A stretch of 45,276 bases of DNA from Planctomycetaceae bacterium (GCA_029259845.1 JAJDEI010000252.1:1-45276), one strand, 5' to 3'; positions 25,498 to 33,929 are shown, numbered from the stretch's first letter. Translations and numbers: made by a program. The notes: generated by a model not told the origin, from the sequence alone.

Positions 25498-25648
25498 GAC
25501 ATGAGCCGGTTTCAAAACGCCTAGCACCCCGGCTGCTTGAATGATCGATTGTCCGTGAGATCGCTGAAACCGCTGAAAAACCAAACTTCGGTCATTGGCC
25601 CGATGAGCAGCCGGGGTGCTTCTAGCGGTTCTGAAACCGCTTCATGTC
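25498..25648. repeat. Long inverted repeat (hairpin element)
   Basis: Arms of about 40 bases run from GACATGAGCCGGTTTCAAAA...AGCACCCCGGCTGCT at the left to their near-complement ending ...GAAACCGCTTCATGTC. The inner 15 bases (AGCACCCCGGCTGCT) pair perfectly and the loop is ~65 bases. It has the look of a non-autonomous palindromic repeat. Confidence 0.85.
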
Positions 25649-25685
25649 CCACACGCATCGGCACTCAGTTGGCGGAGCGTCAGAC

Positions 25686-25771
25686 TCCGCCTGACGATCC
25701 GCTGGGAGTCACGTAGATTCATCAAACGTCCGATCGCGGAATGGAAATGTCAGGCCGATCCTGGCCTACGG
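25686..25771. repeat. 86-bp direct repeat, copy 1 (left flank of accessory segment)
   Basis: Matches 27567-27652 base for base in length with about eight differences by eye. A shared core is CGCTGGGAGTCACGTAGATT. The two copies bracket the cassette-like region. Confidence 0.85.
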
Positions 25772-26017
25772 TGCTAATTCACGCAGTTGCCAAGACGTAC
25801 GACATCGTGTTACTCCGGTTCCCCGTGAGCGAACCAGTTGACTCACCGCAAGCACAGCGTTACGTTATTCAAAGCTGCATTATTCCGGTTCAGCGATGAT
25901 GAATTCAAAGTTCGTCGTTCCCGTTGTACGACGAACGTTGCGGCTGAGCTCCCGCAGCGTTCGAGGGTCGGGGAAACCCCGTCCGGTTACATTTGCGCCG
26001 CGGAATGGTGTCGGGAC

Positions 26018-26106
26018 GTCGAACCAGCGGGTGGAGCGGAACGACGAGACCGCGCGTTCCTAGGATCTCGCGCAACATCGTCGTCCGCTCACCCGCAACG
26101 TTAGCA
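26018..26106. other. attC-like recombination site (upstream)
   Basis: Imperfect hairpin of 89 bases: GTCGAAC...GCGGGTGGAGCGGAACGACG at the left pairs with CGTCGTCCGCTCACCCGC...GTTAGCA at the right, with a 12-base central segment. The left arm carries single unpaired bases (one G, one A), as attC sites carry extrahelical bases. The right end is GTTAG, the conserved crossover core. The left core (GTCGAAC) departs from consensus RYYYAAC at one base. Confidence 0.55.
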
Positions 26107-26124
26107 CCACGAGGAGCACCAATC

Positions 26125-26772
26125 ATGCAGCGACTTACACGCGTCGTCGCCGGTATCATTTTCCTTGGCGCCGGTGCAATGTTTATCGCATGTGGCGGTG
26201 CCGGAAACACGACGAGCGATTTGGCTTCATCATCGTCGTCCGGGGACGCTTCATCTTCACGAGTTGAAGAATTCGACATCGTACGCTCGTGCGAACTCCG
26301 ATCAGGGCCTGGCAATGAATACGAACGCAAGATAAATCAAAAAGCATCCGATAGACTTGGCGAAGTACATTACTTGTCGGTGGACACGTCCGTGACTGTC
26401 AAGATCCTGCAAACGCAAGGCGACTGGGCCGAGATTCAGGTGACTCAACCTGACTTTCTCCGCGATTCACACCGTGGCTGGGTGCCACGGGACGTAATAA
26501 AAGGCGGTGCGCCCACAAATAAACTCGATGGATGGATTCGTCATACATGCCGCGTCTACCCAGCACCAGACAAATCAACCCAACCTGTCGGATATCTCTC
26601 CCCACCGTCATCCGTAGGCGTCGCCGATGACGGCAGCGACTGGCTCCGGCTGCTTCACGGTCCTGTCAAAAGCGAGACCACGGATGAATTCCTGGATATC
26701 TCCTTCGATCCGGGCCTCTACATCGAGAAATCTAATTTTACAACCGAGCTTCCAGCTAACTGGGATCGATGA
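26125..26772 (+). CDS. SH3-domain lipoprotein (cassette gene 1)
   Basis: 215 residues from MQRLTRVVAGIIFLGAGAMF; an ATG further upstream is in frame but lies inside the attC-like hairpin. Ribosome site GAGGAG lies eight or nine bases upstream. A lipoprotein signal with MFIAC gives lipidated Cys23, followed by a Ser/Thr/Ala-rich linker (SSSSSGDASSS). Residues ~50-115 (VRSCELRSGPGNEYERKI ... TVKILQTQGDWAEIQV ... RGWVPRDVI) form a bacterial SH3 domain. A second degenerate SH3 repeat follows (IRHTCRVYPAPDKSTQPVGY ... GSDWLRLLHG). Probably membrane-attached and ligand-binding in the periplasm. Its codon use is more AT-rich than that of surrounding genes. It overlaps the next gene by ATGA. Confidence 0.82.
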   Translation: MQRLTRVVAGIIFLGAGAMFIACGGAGNTTSDLASSSSSGDASSSRVEEFDIVRSCELRSGPGNEYERKINQKASDRLGEVHYLSVDTSVTVKILQTQGDWAEIQVTQPDFLRDSHRGWVPRDVIKGGAPTNKLDGWIRHTCRVYPAPDKSTQPVGYLSPPSSVGVADDGSDWLRLLHGPVKSETTDEFLDISFDPGLYIEKSNFTTELPANWDR

Positions 26773-27326
26773 TCCAAATCCTCCAACCAATGACTACGCC
26801 ATCGCACGACGAACTTGCTGGCTACCTGAGATGCCTAATCTATGACCTCAACGTTCTCGCTACATCCATAGAAAAGATGATGGCGGAATCCGATGATCGA
26901 ATCGTCGAAGCCTACAAGACAGCCGCGTTAATTAAACTTCGCACGGTTTATGATTTTTTCCATCGTCCAACAGCTTCTGATTCGATTAAACTCCAAATGT
27001 TTCAGGTTTACAATCCGACGGTGCCACCACACCAGTCACAGAATTGGGGCACTTGGCTAACGCATCAATCGATTAACACATATGTAGTGCATCTTGACGT
27101 CGAGCGTGTCACAAAAACCGAACCTCAGCCGAAGTTTTCGCGCGGCGAACGGGCTGTGCTTCGTACGGCTGTCGCGCTCATGAACGACGCAAAGCAATTC
27201 ATAGATAGTGTGGCGGGACATTGCGATTTCGTTGGGCTCAACAGTTTCGGCACACGCTGGCGCACAGAATTTGTCGACACGCTGAACAGGCTGAACGCGA
27301 TGGTCGCCGCCCGTAGCTCAACGTAG
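26769..27326 (+). CDS. Uncharacterised helical protein (cassette gene 2)
   Basis: 185 residues, no signal or membrane segment; start ATG overlaps the lipoprotein stop (ATGA), with MTTPSHDEL seven codons on as an alternative. Predominantly helical: DELAGYLRCLIYDLNVLATS, IVEAYKTAALIKLRTVYDFF, ERAVLRTAVALMNDAKQFID and a short C-terminal helix. The ALIKLRTVYDFFHRP stretch vaguely recalls HEPN-type helical domains, but the RxxxxH motif is not clearly placed, so no function is assigned. Co-translated with the lipoprotein inside the same cassette; a cytoplasmic partner is possible. Composition is AT-rich for this genome. Confidence 0.72.
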   Translation: MIQILQPMTTPSHDELAGYLRCLIYDLNVLATSIEKMMAESDDRIVEAYKTAALIKLRTVYDFFHRPTASDSIKLQMFQVYNPTVPPHQSQNWGTWLTHQSINTYVVHLDVERVTKTEPQPKFSRGERAVLRTAVALMNDAKQFIDSVAGHCDFVGLNSFGTRWRTEFVDTLNRLNAMVAARSST

Positions 27327-27337
27327 TGCGAAAAGTG

Positions 27338-27394
27338 GTGCTAACAAAACGGTGAACGCGAGCGGCTACATTTTCGGCGATTCAACCGTTAGAC
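27338..27394. other. attC-like recombination site (downstream)
   Basis: 57 bases, the usual minimum attC length. Order: R'' GTGCTAAC, spacer AAAA, L''-like CGGTGAACGC, central loop, L'-like GCGATTCAACCG, R' GTTAGAC, which matches GTTRRRY exactly. The arms pair with small bulges (CGGTGAACGC against CGGTTGAATCGC). The CTAACAA start is typical of attC sites. Confidence 0.65.
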
Positions 27395-27566
27395 TGTTGG
27401 AAAGGTACTCGGTGATTCAACGCGGTTCCTGATGGTCCGCCGCCCGGTTACCTTGGTCGTTATGCATCTCAACACGGCATCCTGCTTCGCGAATTCTGAA
27501 AGCGGATCGCGGCATTCATGCCGCTAGAATTACATCATGCTTCCCGATTAGCCGGGTCGGTCGGAA

Positions 27567-27652
27567 TCCGCCTGACGCTCCGCTGGGAGTCACGTAGATT
27601 CTTCAAACGTCCGATCGAGGATTGGAAATGGCAGGCCGAGCTTGACCTACGG
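27567..27652. repeat. 86-bp direct repeat, copy 2 (right flank of accessory segment)
   Basis: Pairs with 25686-25771, same orientation and no gaps. It ends 21 bases from the stop codon of the PQQ/LamG fusion gene. Confidence 0.85.
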
Positions 27653-27673
27653 CGACGCTCATGCCCCCGGCAC

Positions 27674-30600
27674 TCAGTCGCCGCGCGGCATGAAGCCGAC
27701 CGACATCTCCATCCAGGAGCCGCAACTGCATCCTCCGCCTCCCTCTGGAGAGAGCAGCATGCCGGATGCGGGAATCGTGCTGAGCCAGCAGCCGGGTCGC
27801 ATCCGCTCCCAACTGGAGGCGCTGCCGCTGAACGTGTTCCACAGGGTTATCTTGGTCGTGCGGAAGACCATGGCGTTGGTCGTCGCTGCGTAGGTTCCGC
27901 ATTTGCCCCACGGCATCTCCAGCTTGTTCATCTCGCCGCTGGCCAAATCGAGGATCTTCGGTCGCACATAGACACGCCCGCCGACGATCGCCGGGCGCGA
28001 AATCGCCTTGCCGTGGTCTCCTTTGTTTTCCATCCAGCCGAACGTCTGCGTCCAGCGTTGCTCGCCATCGGCTGCCCCGAAGGCGGTCACCTCGAACTTT
28101 TTGTCGGTCGACGAATCGATGACCAACGTCCCCTCGCCGGCGGCCAGATAAAACGCGACGGTTCCGTCGGCGGTGTCGATCGGCTTCTCCCAGACCAGAT
28201 CGCCGGTTTTCAGGTCGAGGGTGACGAGATACTGGTCGTCCCACAGCTCGGGCGTGCCGATGCGGCGGGCCTGCGCCTGTTTGACGTTCGGGTTTCGCGA
28301 CTCAACAAACGAAATCCGATCGTCGGCGATGGTGATCGTCGAGTTGATGATGACGCCGCTCTCATACGTCCAGTTGCAGTGGCCTGTCTCCTTGTCCATC
28401 GCAAACAGAGAGTCGCTGCACACTTTGAACGTCGCCGGGCCGCTGCGGGCGTCGTACCATCCGGCACCGGCATCTCCCCAGAAACTCGTGAAGGCCGACC
28501 CCGCTTTCTGGGCCGTGCCGATCATCTGACCGGCGACTTGTGCCAGGTATCCCCATTCGTACGACCAGTCTTCCCGCGCGGCGGGGACCACCGGATGAAA
28601 CGCGGCGACCTCACCACTGGCGGCGTCGATTTGCCAGCATTTGTCCTTGGCGGCGATGTAGACGAAATCGTCATCCGCGCACCAGTTGCTGCAATCGCGC
28701 GGCATGTTGAAACGTTCCAGAGCGGGGATCTCCAGTGACCACAACACGGTCCCGTTGAAGGCATCGACGGTAATCAACCGGTGCAGGCCCTGCACGTACA
28801 GCCGTCCGTTGGTCGAGAGAGGGGACGGCTTTCGCCCGTTGCGGTCCGGTTGGGCCCGCGGTCCGGGGCGTCCGATCCACTGGACCTGCATCTCACCGGT
28901 CGTGCTTGCGCCCGCGAGTGCTTCGCCGCCGAACGCCGAGTTATCGGCGCGGCCATAAAGGTGCGACCACTCGCCCGCTCCCTCCAACGGAGGACGGACC
29001 GCTGTGAGCCATTGCCCTTCCGACCCCTCGCTCAATTCGGCTTCCAGTTCGGTTGGTGTGAACCAGGTCTTCAGTTCTCGTGAGTCGATCGTCGTCGCAG
29101 CACCGGTCGGCTGGCCAAGACAAACGACTCCCCCGTTGGGCCGCAACACGCGGAACAGTTCCGCCGCGTCACCCACCGGATGTCCGCCGGTCAGCAATTC
29201 TTCGGAGACAATGAGGTTGGCAAAGCGTCCCACGAAGGGAAGCGCGTCGTAGGATTCGACGTGATGGACGGCGACCCGTGTGCCGTACACGCCGGCCCGT
29301 CGATAGGCTTGGCGCGAGGCTTCGACCTGCGGTGCATCGGTTTCGACGCCGATGATCCGAAGCCGGCTCTGTCGCGCGAGCTCCCAGGCGAGCCGTCCGC
29401 TGCCGTTGCCGATCACCAGACAGATGCCCTGATCGATGCCGCTGCGGTCGAGAATCTGCCGCGCGGCTGTCCTCAACAGTGGCGAGGAGCCGTCCTCCGG
29501 GAACGGTTGCGCGTCTTGCGGAACAGCCGGCGTGCTGAAGTTGAAATGCGTGTCCAACTCGAACTCCAACGTCATCGCGACCAGGCCCGCCGATTCCGCT
29601 TCGACCGACTCTTTTTCGATGGAGTAGTGCAATATGCGATCGTGTGGCAGGTCCGCCAGCACGACTTCATGCCCGGTTTTCGGAGCCACGTCGTCGAACC
29701 GCGTCTGCTGGTCGCCGTCGTGCAGTACCAGTCGCGTGGGCATGGCTGCGGCTGTTTTCCAGCGAACCCGGGCCGAATCGGGCGTGAGGAATTGGACGTA
29801 CGGGCCGGTCTCCAGTTCGATCGGTACGTTGAAGCGGTTCTGTTTCGCCTGATGGCGGCGGGCGAGGTCGGCTGCCGGGACGGCCCGGTCATAAAGCCGG
29901 ATCTCGTGAAACATGGCATCCATCGGATGGTGGCTGCCGCCGTCATCGATGGCCCCGATTCCGTAAAACCCGTGGGGCGGATATGAGATCGGCCCGGTTT
30001 GAGCGTCGGATTCTCCTTCGACTTTGCCGTCGACGTACAGCGTGGCGACTTCCCCGTCGTACGTGGCGGCCACGTGATGCCAGTGACCGGGCCAAATCTC
30101 CGTCTGTCCGGCGATGTACGAAAACTCGTCGGCGCCCCCTTCGGCTGCCAGTGCGAACACAAAGTGCGAGTGATGGCAGCCGAGCACCCAACCCTGGTGT
30201 TTCTCCTTGGAGTCGCTAAAGCAACCGATGACCCCGCCCCGATTGTCCGCTTCGTCGATGCGAACCCACGCTTCGGCGGTGAATGATTCTGTGGGCGGGG
30301 ACGCCTGTTCGCGGTCTTCGGAGATGACGATCTCGTTCGTCTCGCCGTCCAGTTCCAATGCCTCCGCGCCGCCGACTTCGCGGAGATGCACGTCTCCGCG
30401 GATGAGGGCATGATTGCGTCCCGTCAGATCGCTCAGCCGCTGATCGCTGTCCGGCAACCCGCGCCGCCGCGCGAGGGCAGCCATCTCACGGTGCACGAGC
30501 CAGTGATTCACGAGGCCTCTTTTGTCCTCGGCCCGTTGTTGCGGCGTTGTCGCTGGGGGAGCAAAATCGGCGTCAGTCTCGGAAGACGGGGCGGTCGTCC

Positions 30601-31864
30601 GACCAGGCCGGGCAATCGCTGCGGGAGTTTCATCGTCGCTGGGACGGAAGCAGTGGATCGTCCCTTCGTCGGTGCTGGCGAACAACCGACCGTCGGCGAC
30701 CGCAAGTCCGAAGGCCTTCCCCTGGACGGGCTGCTCCCACAGCAGCCGTCCGTCGCTGAGGGCAAAGGCGGCGACCGTGCCGTCGCCTCCGACGATGATC
30801 GTTTCGCCCGCCACGATCAGATCAAAGTGATGTCGACAGCGGACGTCCCACAGCGCTTGATTGTTCGAAACGTCGACGGCAGACAACCGGGTCCGAGAGA
30901 CCATCACCCGGGCGGTCGGCGTAACCGCGGCGATGACGGGTCCCCGGTGGGTCGCCACCTGTTTGAGCGTGGTGAGGTTCGTCTCGCTGATCCAACCGGT
31001 CTTGTTGCCGGGGCCGCAAAGGACGTGCCCGTCAGCCGTCAGCACGACCGATGATCCGCCGCTGCCTTCCAGTTGCCCGGCGTAGTGGCCGTCCTGCCGG
31101 CCGAATACATACGGCGGCACCCGTCCGGCCGGCGCGACAATCAGTGACTCACTGGCCAGCAGCGCCCCTTCCATCGTCAATCCGACGTGCTTCTCGCTGA
31201 AACAGCCGGAGCCTTCCGGTTTGCCGGTCTTGGCGTCAACCGCCATCAGCACCGAATCCCGCCACGGCAGCAGTCCGATCCCAAAGTAGGCCCGCGGGCC
31301 GTCGACCAGCACGCCCGTGCGGCAGGGAGACAACGAGACGAACCGGCCGTTGTTGAGAATCAATGGGGCATCGTCGACCGGCTCCGACTTCCAGATCAGC
31401 TCCCCATTGCCGGCGCTCACACAGTAGGCGCGACCGTCATCCGAACTGAAATAGACGCGGCCCTCAGCGACCGTGGGAGCGATCCGCACGGGACCGTCAG
31501 TGGTGAACGTCCACCGGTTTTGTCCGGTCTGCGCATTGAGGCAGTTCACCGAGTCATCAGCCGATGATCCGAAGTAGGCCCGTCCGCCGGCGACGACCAC
31601 ATGAAAGCAGGGGTCATAGTTCCGCATCGCCCCGAGACCCCGCACGTTGGCGTAGGAATCCCAGCGTGCGGGCCCCGGCCATGCCGGTTGCGGCGGCTGC
31701 TGCGACCGATGCACCCACTCGCTCTGAGCGGAAACCCCTTCCCATTCTTCGTCGGTGTACCCGCTGCGGCTCGCATCATGCCGATACGTCGGCCACTCCG
31801 CCGCCGAAAGCGCCGAACAGCCCACCACACACAACGCAGCCACAACCGCCAAAGGCCGAAACAT
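27674..31864 (-). CDS. Exported PQQ-propeller / LamG / methyltransferase-like fusion protein
   Basis: 1396 residues from MFRPLAVVAALCVVGCSALS. A TTG nine codons upstream has a strong AGGAGG and may be used instead. Signal peptide or lipobox at VVGC. Residues ~25-420 are PQQ-type beta-propeller repeats (GRAYFGSSADDSVNCLNAQT, GRVYFSSDDGRAYCVSAGNG, GRLLWEQP). Residues ~500-680 form a LamG/concanavalin-like domain (FTAEAWVRIDEADNRGGVIG, HHVAATYDGEVATLYVDGK), then a fibronectin-like strand set. Residues ~810-970 resemble a class I SAM methyltransferase (CLVIGNGSGRLAWELA, RIIGVETDAP, FANLIVSEELLTGG, ELFRVLRPNGGVVCLGQ). A second propeller follows (~1010-1390: GRLYVQGLHRLITVDAFNGT, DDFVYIAAKDKCWQID). 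Function unknown; exported binding or enzymatic role likely. Confidence 0.85.
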   Translation of the reverse strand: MFRPLAVVAALCVVGCSALSAAEWPTYRHDASRSGYTDEEWEGVSAQSEWVHRSQQPPQPAWPGPARWDSYANVRGLGAMRNYDPCFHVVVAGGRAYFGSSADDSVNCLNAQTGQNRWTFTTDGPVRIAPTVAEGRVYFSSDDGRAYCVSAGNGELIWKSEPVDDAPLILNNGRFVSLSPCRTGVLVDGPRAYFGIGLLPWRDSVLMAVDAKTGKPEGSGCFSEKHVGLTMEGALLASESLIVAPAGRVPPYVFGRQDGHYAGQLEGSGGSSVVLTADGHVLCGPGNKTGWISETNLTTLKQVATHRGPVIAAVTPTARVMVSRTRLSAVDVSNNQALWDVRCRHHFDLIVAGETIIVGGDGTVAAFALSDGRLLWEQPVQGKAFGLAVADGRLFASTDEGTIHCFRPSDDETPAAIARPGRTTAPSSETDADFAPPATTPQQRAEDKRGLVNHWLVHREMAALARRRGLPDSDQRLSDLTGRNHALIRGDVHLREVGGAEALELDGETNEIVISEDREQASPPTESFTAEAWVRIDEADNRGGVIGCFSDSKEKHQGWVLGCHHSHFVFALAAEGGADEFSYIAGQTEIWPGHWHHVAATYDGEVATLYVDGKVEGESDAQTGPISYPPHGFYGIGAIDDGGSHHPMDAMFHEIRLYDRAVPAADLARRHQAKQNRFNVPIELETGPYVQFLTPDSARVRWKTAAAMPTRLVLHDGDQQTRFDDVAPKTGHEVVLADLPHDRILHYSIEKESVEAESAGLVAMTLEFELDTHFNFSTPAVPQDAQPFPEDGSSPLLRTAARQILDRSGIDQGICLVIGNGSGRLAWELARQSRLRIIGVETDAPQVEASRQAYRRAGVYGTRVAVHHVESYDALPFVGRFANLIVSEELLTGGHPVGDAAELFRVLRPNGGVVCLGQPTGAATTIDSRELKTWFTPTELEAELSEGSEGQWLTAVRPPLEGAGEWSHLYGRADNSAFGGEALAGASTTGEMQVQWIGRPGPRAQPDRNGRKPSPLSTNGRLYVQGLHRLITVDAFNGTVLWSLEIPALERFNMPRDCSNWCADDDFVYIAAKDKCWQIDAASGEVAAFHPVVPAAREDWSYEWGYLAQVAGQMIGTAQKAGSAFTSFWGDAGAGWYDARSGPATFKVCSDSLFAMDKETGHCNWTYESGVIINSTITIADDRISFVESRNPNVKQAQARRIGTPELWDDQYLVTLDLKTGDLVWEKPIDTADGTVAFYLAAGEGTLVIDSSTDKKFEVTAFGAADGEQRWTQTFGWMENKGDHGKAISRPAIVGGRVYVRPKILDLASGEMNKLEMPWGKCGTYAATTNAMVFRTTKITLWNTFSGSASSWERMRPGCWLSTIPASGMLLSPEGGGGCSCGSWMEMSVGFMPRGD

Positions 31865-32051
31865 CAAAGCCATCTCCCGGAAGAACCGCAAATACAGCGT
31901 CCCTCCTGTCTAGCAAAAACGCTCCGGCCAGAACAGGCTGCGCTGGACACCCTGCTGACATTGCGAAGTTGCATGAGCATATGGTGTGAGGCGATTCGCG
32001 TGTCTGCCCCGCTGCGCGATGCGGGCATGGTCGCTGGCAACCGGCGTGCGA

Positions 32052-32759
32052 TTATCCGGCAGCATTCGTCGGCAGCGGCACGTCGGTTGCTGAACAACCG
32101 GGGCCATCCTCGGTTTGGGTGCCTTCGTTCCAGATCGCGAGGATCAGGTTCGCGATTGACCAGCCGACGGCCGCTCCAACCAGGACGTCACTAGCGAAGT
32201 GCTGGCCCGATTCGATCCGCTGGAGTCCGACGAGGGCTGCGAGTGCGTAACACAGCCATTTGGCACGCGGGAACTGATGAGCGAGGGCGGCCGCAAAAGC
32301 GACGGCGGTGGCTGTGTGTGCGGACGGAAAACTCTGCCAGCTTCCTCCCCGGCTCAGGAGTGGCAGCCAACCCTGAAAGCTTTCCAGGATCGAATGGTCG
32401 AAATCGAAGTGGTTCGGACGCGAGCGACAGACGAGCAGCTTGACGAGGCCGGCGGCCAATCCGCCGGTGACGCCCGTGGTCGCAATTCGCCCTACGATCA
32501 TGAGACGGCCGGGAGCGGCGACCAAAATGGCCAGCAGAATCACCGCCATGCCGTATGGATTCCCAAACGGTTCCACGCTTTGTAAGGCTTTATGAACTTC
32601 TCCCGTCCCTCCCAGCTCAGTCGCATGACGCGAAAGAGGAGAGTCGATCGTGAAAACGCTGATGGCGGCCAGCAGCAGAAGCAGGACGGGAATTTGGAGC
32701 GGGGAGACCATCGCCGATGGCGGATTCCATTCTCTTGAGATCGGCATTGTCGCAGGCAT
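32052..32759 (-). CDS. PAP2-family membrane phosphatase
   Basis: 235 residues from the ATG at 32759, chosen for its AGGAGG seven bases upstream; the frame is open further upstream without support. All three PAP2 signature parts are visible: KLLVCRSRPN (KX6RP), SFPSAHTATA (PSGH-type) and QRIESGQHFASDVLVG (SRX5HX3D-type). About five transmembrane helices. It dephosphorylates lipid phosphates such as undecaprenyl diphosphate or phosphatidic acid at the membrane. Divergent from the PepSY/two-component genes, with 343 bases between starts. Confidence 0.9.
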   Translation of the reverse strand: MPATMPISREWNPPSAMVSPLQIPVLLLLLAAISVFTIDSPLSRHATELGGTGEVHKALQSVEPFGNPYGMAVILLAILVAAPGRLMIVGRIATTGVTGGLAAGLVKLLVCRSRPNHFDFDHSILESFQGWLPLLSRGGSWQSFPSAHTATAVAFAAALAHQFPRAKWLCYALAALVGLQRIESGQHFASDVLVGAAVGWSIANLILAIWNEGTQTEDGPGCSATDVPLPTNAAG

Positions 32760-33102
32760 GAGCGATCCTCCTGAACTGGCTCTTGTGACGTTTGTGGTGT
32801 TTGTGCGGGCGGGGCGAGGCCGCGAAATAGGCGACCCGCGTGACGGTCCGGCCTTCCGGGCCGACGCTCTTGGGCCGAGGCTCTCGAATCGCGCCGCGAG
32901 AACAAGGACACCGAGTTTAGGAGCCGAAGATGAGAAGCTCGTGAGAACGGCGTGCATTTCGACCGTCGAGCGAGAATTTGCTTGATTTCCGGCACTCGCT
33001 CTCACCGTCCTCTCATCTGGGTGAGATAGGATCAGATCGCCAGGCATTGGCCATCAGGAGGCCATGCCGCTCGCGACACTTCTCCTTCAAGGAATAACCG
33101 AC
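32760..33102. other. Divergent promoter region (PAP2 / PepSY-two-component)
   Basis: 343 bases between two divergent starts. It contains the AGGAGG ribosome site of the PAP2 gene at its left edge and a possible response-regulator box with -10 at 33000-33032. No gene seen. Confidence 0.5.
33000..33032 (+). promoter_or_regulatory. Possible OmpR-type direct-repeat operator and -10
   Basis: TCTCA occurs at 33000 and again at 33011, an 11-base period typical of OmpR-family binding. GTGAGA at 33021 adds an inverted half. TAGGAT (33027-33032) could be the -10 element. It lies ~70 bases before the PepSY start and may be a target of the adjacent response regulator. Pattern-based inference. Confidence 0.35.
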
Positions 33103-33882
33103 ATGTCTCTCAAACAGCTTTTGGCACCTCTGGTTGTGGCCCTATTGGCCGATTTCGGTTTGGCGGCGACAGGGGTATTTGCCGTCGCAGACGCCGATCA
33201 GCCGGGAGAACAGGCGATCCGCTTGGGCGATGCTCCCCAGGCGATTCAGCAGGCGCTGCGTGGTGTTGATGTCGAAGAAATCGAAGTTGAAGCACGGGAC
33301 GGTAAGTCCATTTATGAAGCGACCGTTCAGGCCGACGACGTCGAAGTCGAATTGACACTCACGGCGGCGGGCAAGCTGCTCCGCATCGAAATTGAAACCG
33401 GGGACGATGAGGACGAACCACGGGAAGCGAACGAAGCACGGGAAGAGGATGATGATGACGCCCGACAGGCCGATGCAAAAAAAGCCGACCAGCAGACCGT
33501 AAGCTTGGACGACGTCCCGGAAGCGGCCCGCACGGCTCTGCGAAAACTGGCGGGCGATGCCAAAATCGAAAAGGTCGAACGGGAGGAAGATGACGGGGTC
33601 ATCCTGTTCGAGGCAGAGTGGCAACAGAACCAAACGACTCACGAAGCGACCGTCACGGCTGATGGCGATCTCGTTGAGCAAGAGCGGACCGTTTCCCACG
33701 CGTCGTTGCCGCAGGCCGTGCGGCGCGCTGTCAAGGATCGTTTCGGGGACATCACCGAGGTGACATACGAACGGAAAACGGTTGTGCTGTACGAAGCAGA
33801 ATCCGATGCCGATGGAAATAAGCGTGAGGTTCTGCTCTCCCCAAGCGGCCGAGAAGTTGAAGTCGAAGTTTCGGATGATTAG
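33103..33882 (+). CDS. Exported protein with three PepSY-like repeats
   Basis: 259 residues from MSLKQLLAPLVVALLADFGL (AAGGA ten bases upstream). Signal peptide ends near VFAVADA. Three successive ~65-residue PepSY-like units follow: IRLGDAPQAIQQALRGVDVE...; VSLDDVPEAARTALRKLAGD...; and VSHASLPQAVRRAVKDRFGD.... Each ends in a beta strand set such as YEAESDADGNKREVLLSP. A very acidic linker (GDDEDEPREANEAREEDDDD) separates the first two. PepSY proteins inhibit or modulate peptidases or act as envelope sensors. Next to a two-component system, this looks like a periplasmic signal or target protein. Confidence 0.82.
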   Translation: MSLKQLLAPLVVALLADFGLAATGVFAVADADQPGEQAIRLGDAPQAIQQALRGVDVEEIEVEARDGKSIYEATVQADDVEVELTLTAAGKLLRIEIETGDDEDEPREANEAREEDDDDARQADAKKADQQTVSLDDVPEAARTALRKLAGDAKIEKVEREEDDGVILFEAEWQQNQTTHEATVTADGDLVEQERTVSHASLPQAVRRAVKDRFGDITEVTYERKTVVLYEAESDADGNKREVLLSPSGREVEVEVSDD

Positions 33883-33929
33883 AAGGTGGGGACGCTGGTT
33901 TTTCGGATTCGGACTCTGACGATAACGTC

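Larger units (their letters stand above)
25299..26017. other. Intergenic repeat-rich region
   Basis: No gene recognised. Contents in order: a small CCCAGCC/GGCTGGG hairpin near 25411-25432; the long inverted element 25498-25648; direct repeat copy 1 (25686-25771); and from 25900 to 25970 several nested palindromes around GTTCGTCG/CGACGAAC. The region leads into the upstream attC-like hairpin. Confidence 0.6.
26101..27388 (+). mobile_element. Putative integron gene cassette with two genes
   Basis: The unit runs from the inferred crossover G^TTAGCAC (26100/26101) to G^TTAGAC (27388/27389). Its first eight bases including the G (GTTAGCAC) are the exact reverse complement of the start of its own attC-like site (GTGCTAAC, 27338-27345), the defining feature of a circularised cassette. 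The first gene begins 25 bases after the crossover with its own ribosome site, and the second ends 11 bases before the attC-like hairpin. Genes are in one orientation and visibly more AT-rich than neighbours. No integrase gene or attI is in the window, so this would be an isolated cassette remnant. Evidence is from sequence pattern only. Confidence 0.6.
27327..27673. other. Intergenic region after the cassette
   Basis: 347 bases holding the downstream attC-like site, a small GCGGCAT/ATGCCGC hairpin near 27510 and direct repeat copy 2. No second R'' matching GTCTAAC was found, so no further intact cassette follows. Confidence 0.55.

Noticed and set aside
25838..26104. Open frame across the upstream attC-like hairpin
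   Set aside because: Arg/Ser-rich product over palindromic sequence, no ribosome site.
27518..28738. 406-residue plus-strand open frame overlapping repeat copy 2 and the fusion gene end
   Set aside because: Crosses a dispersed repeat and lies antisense to propeller blades; no protein pattern.
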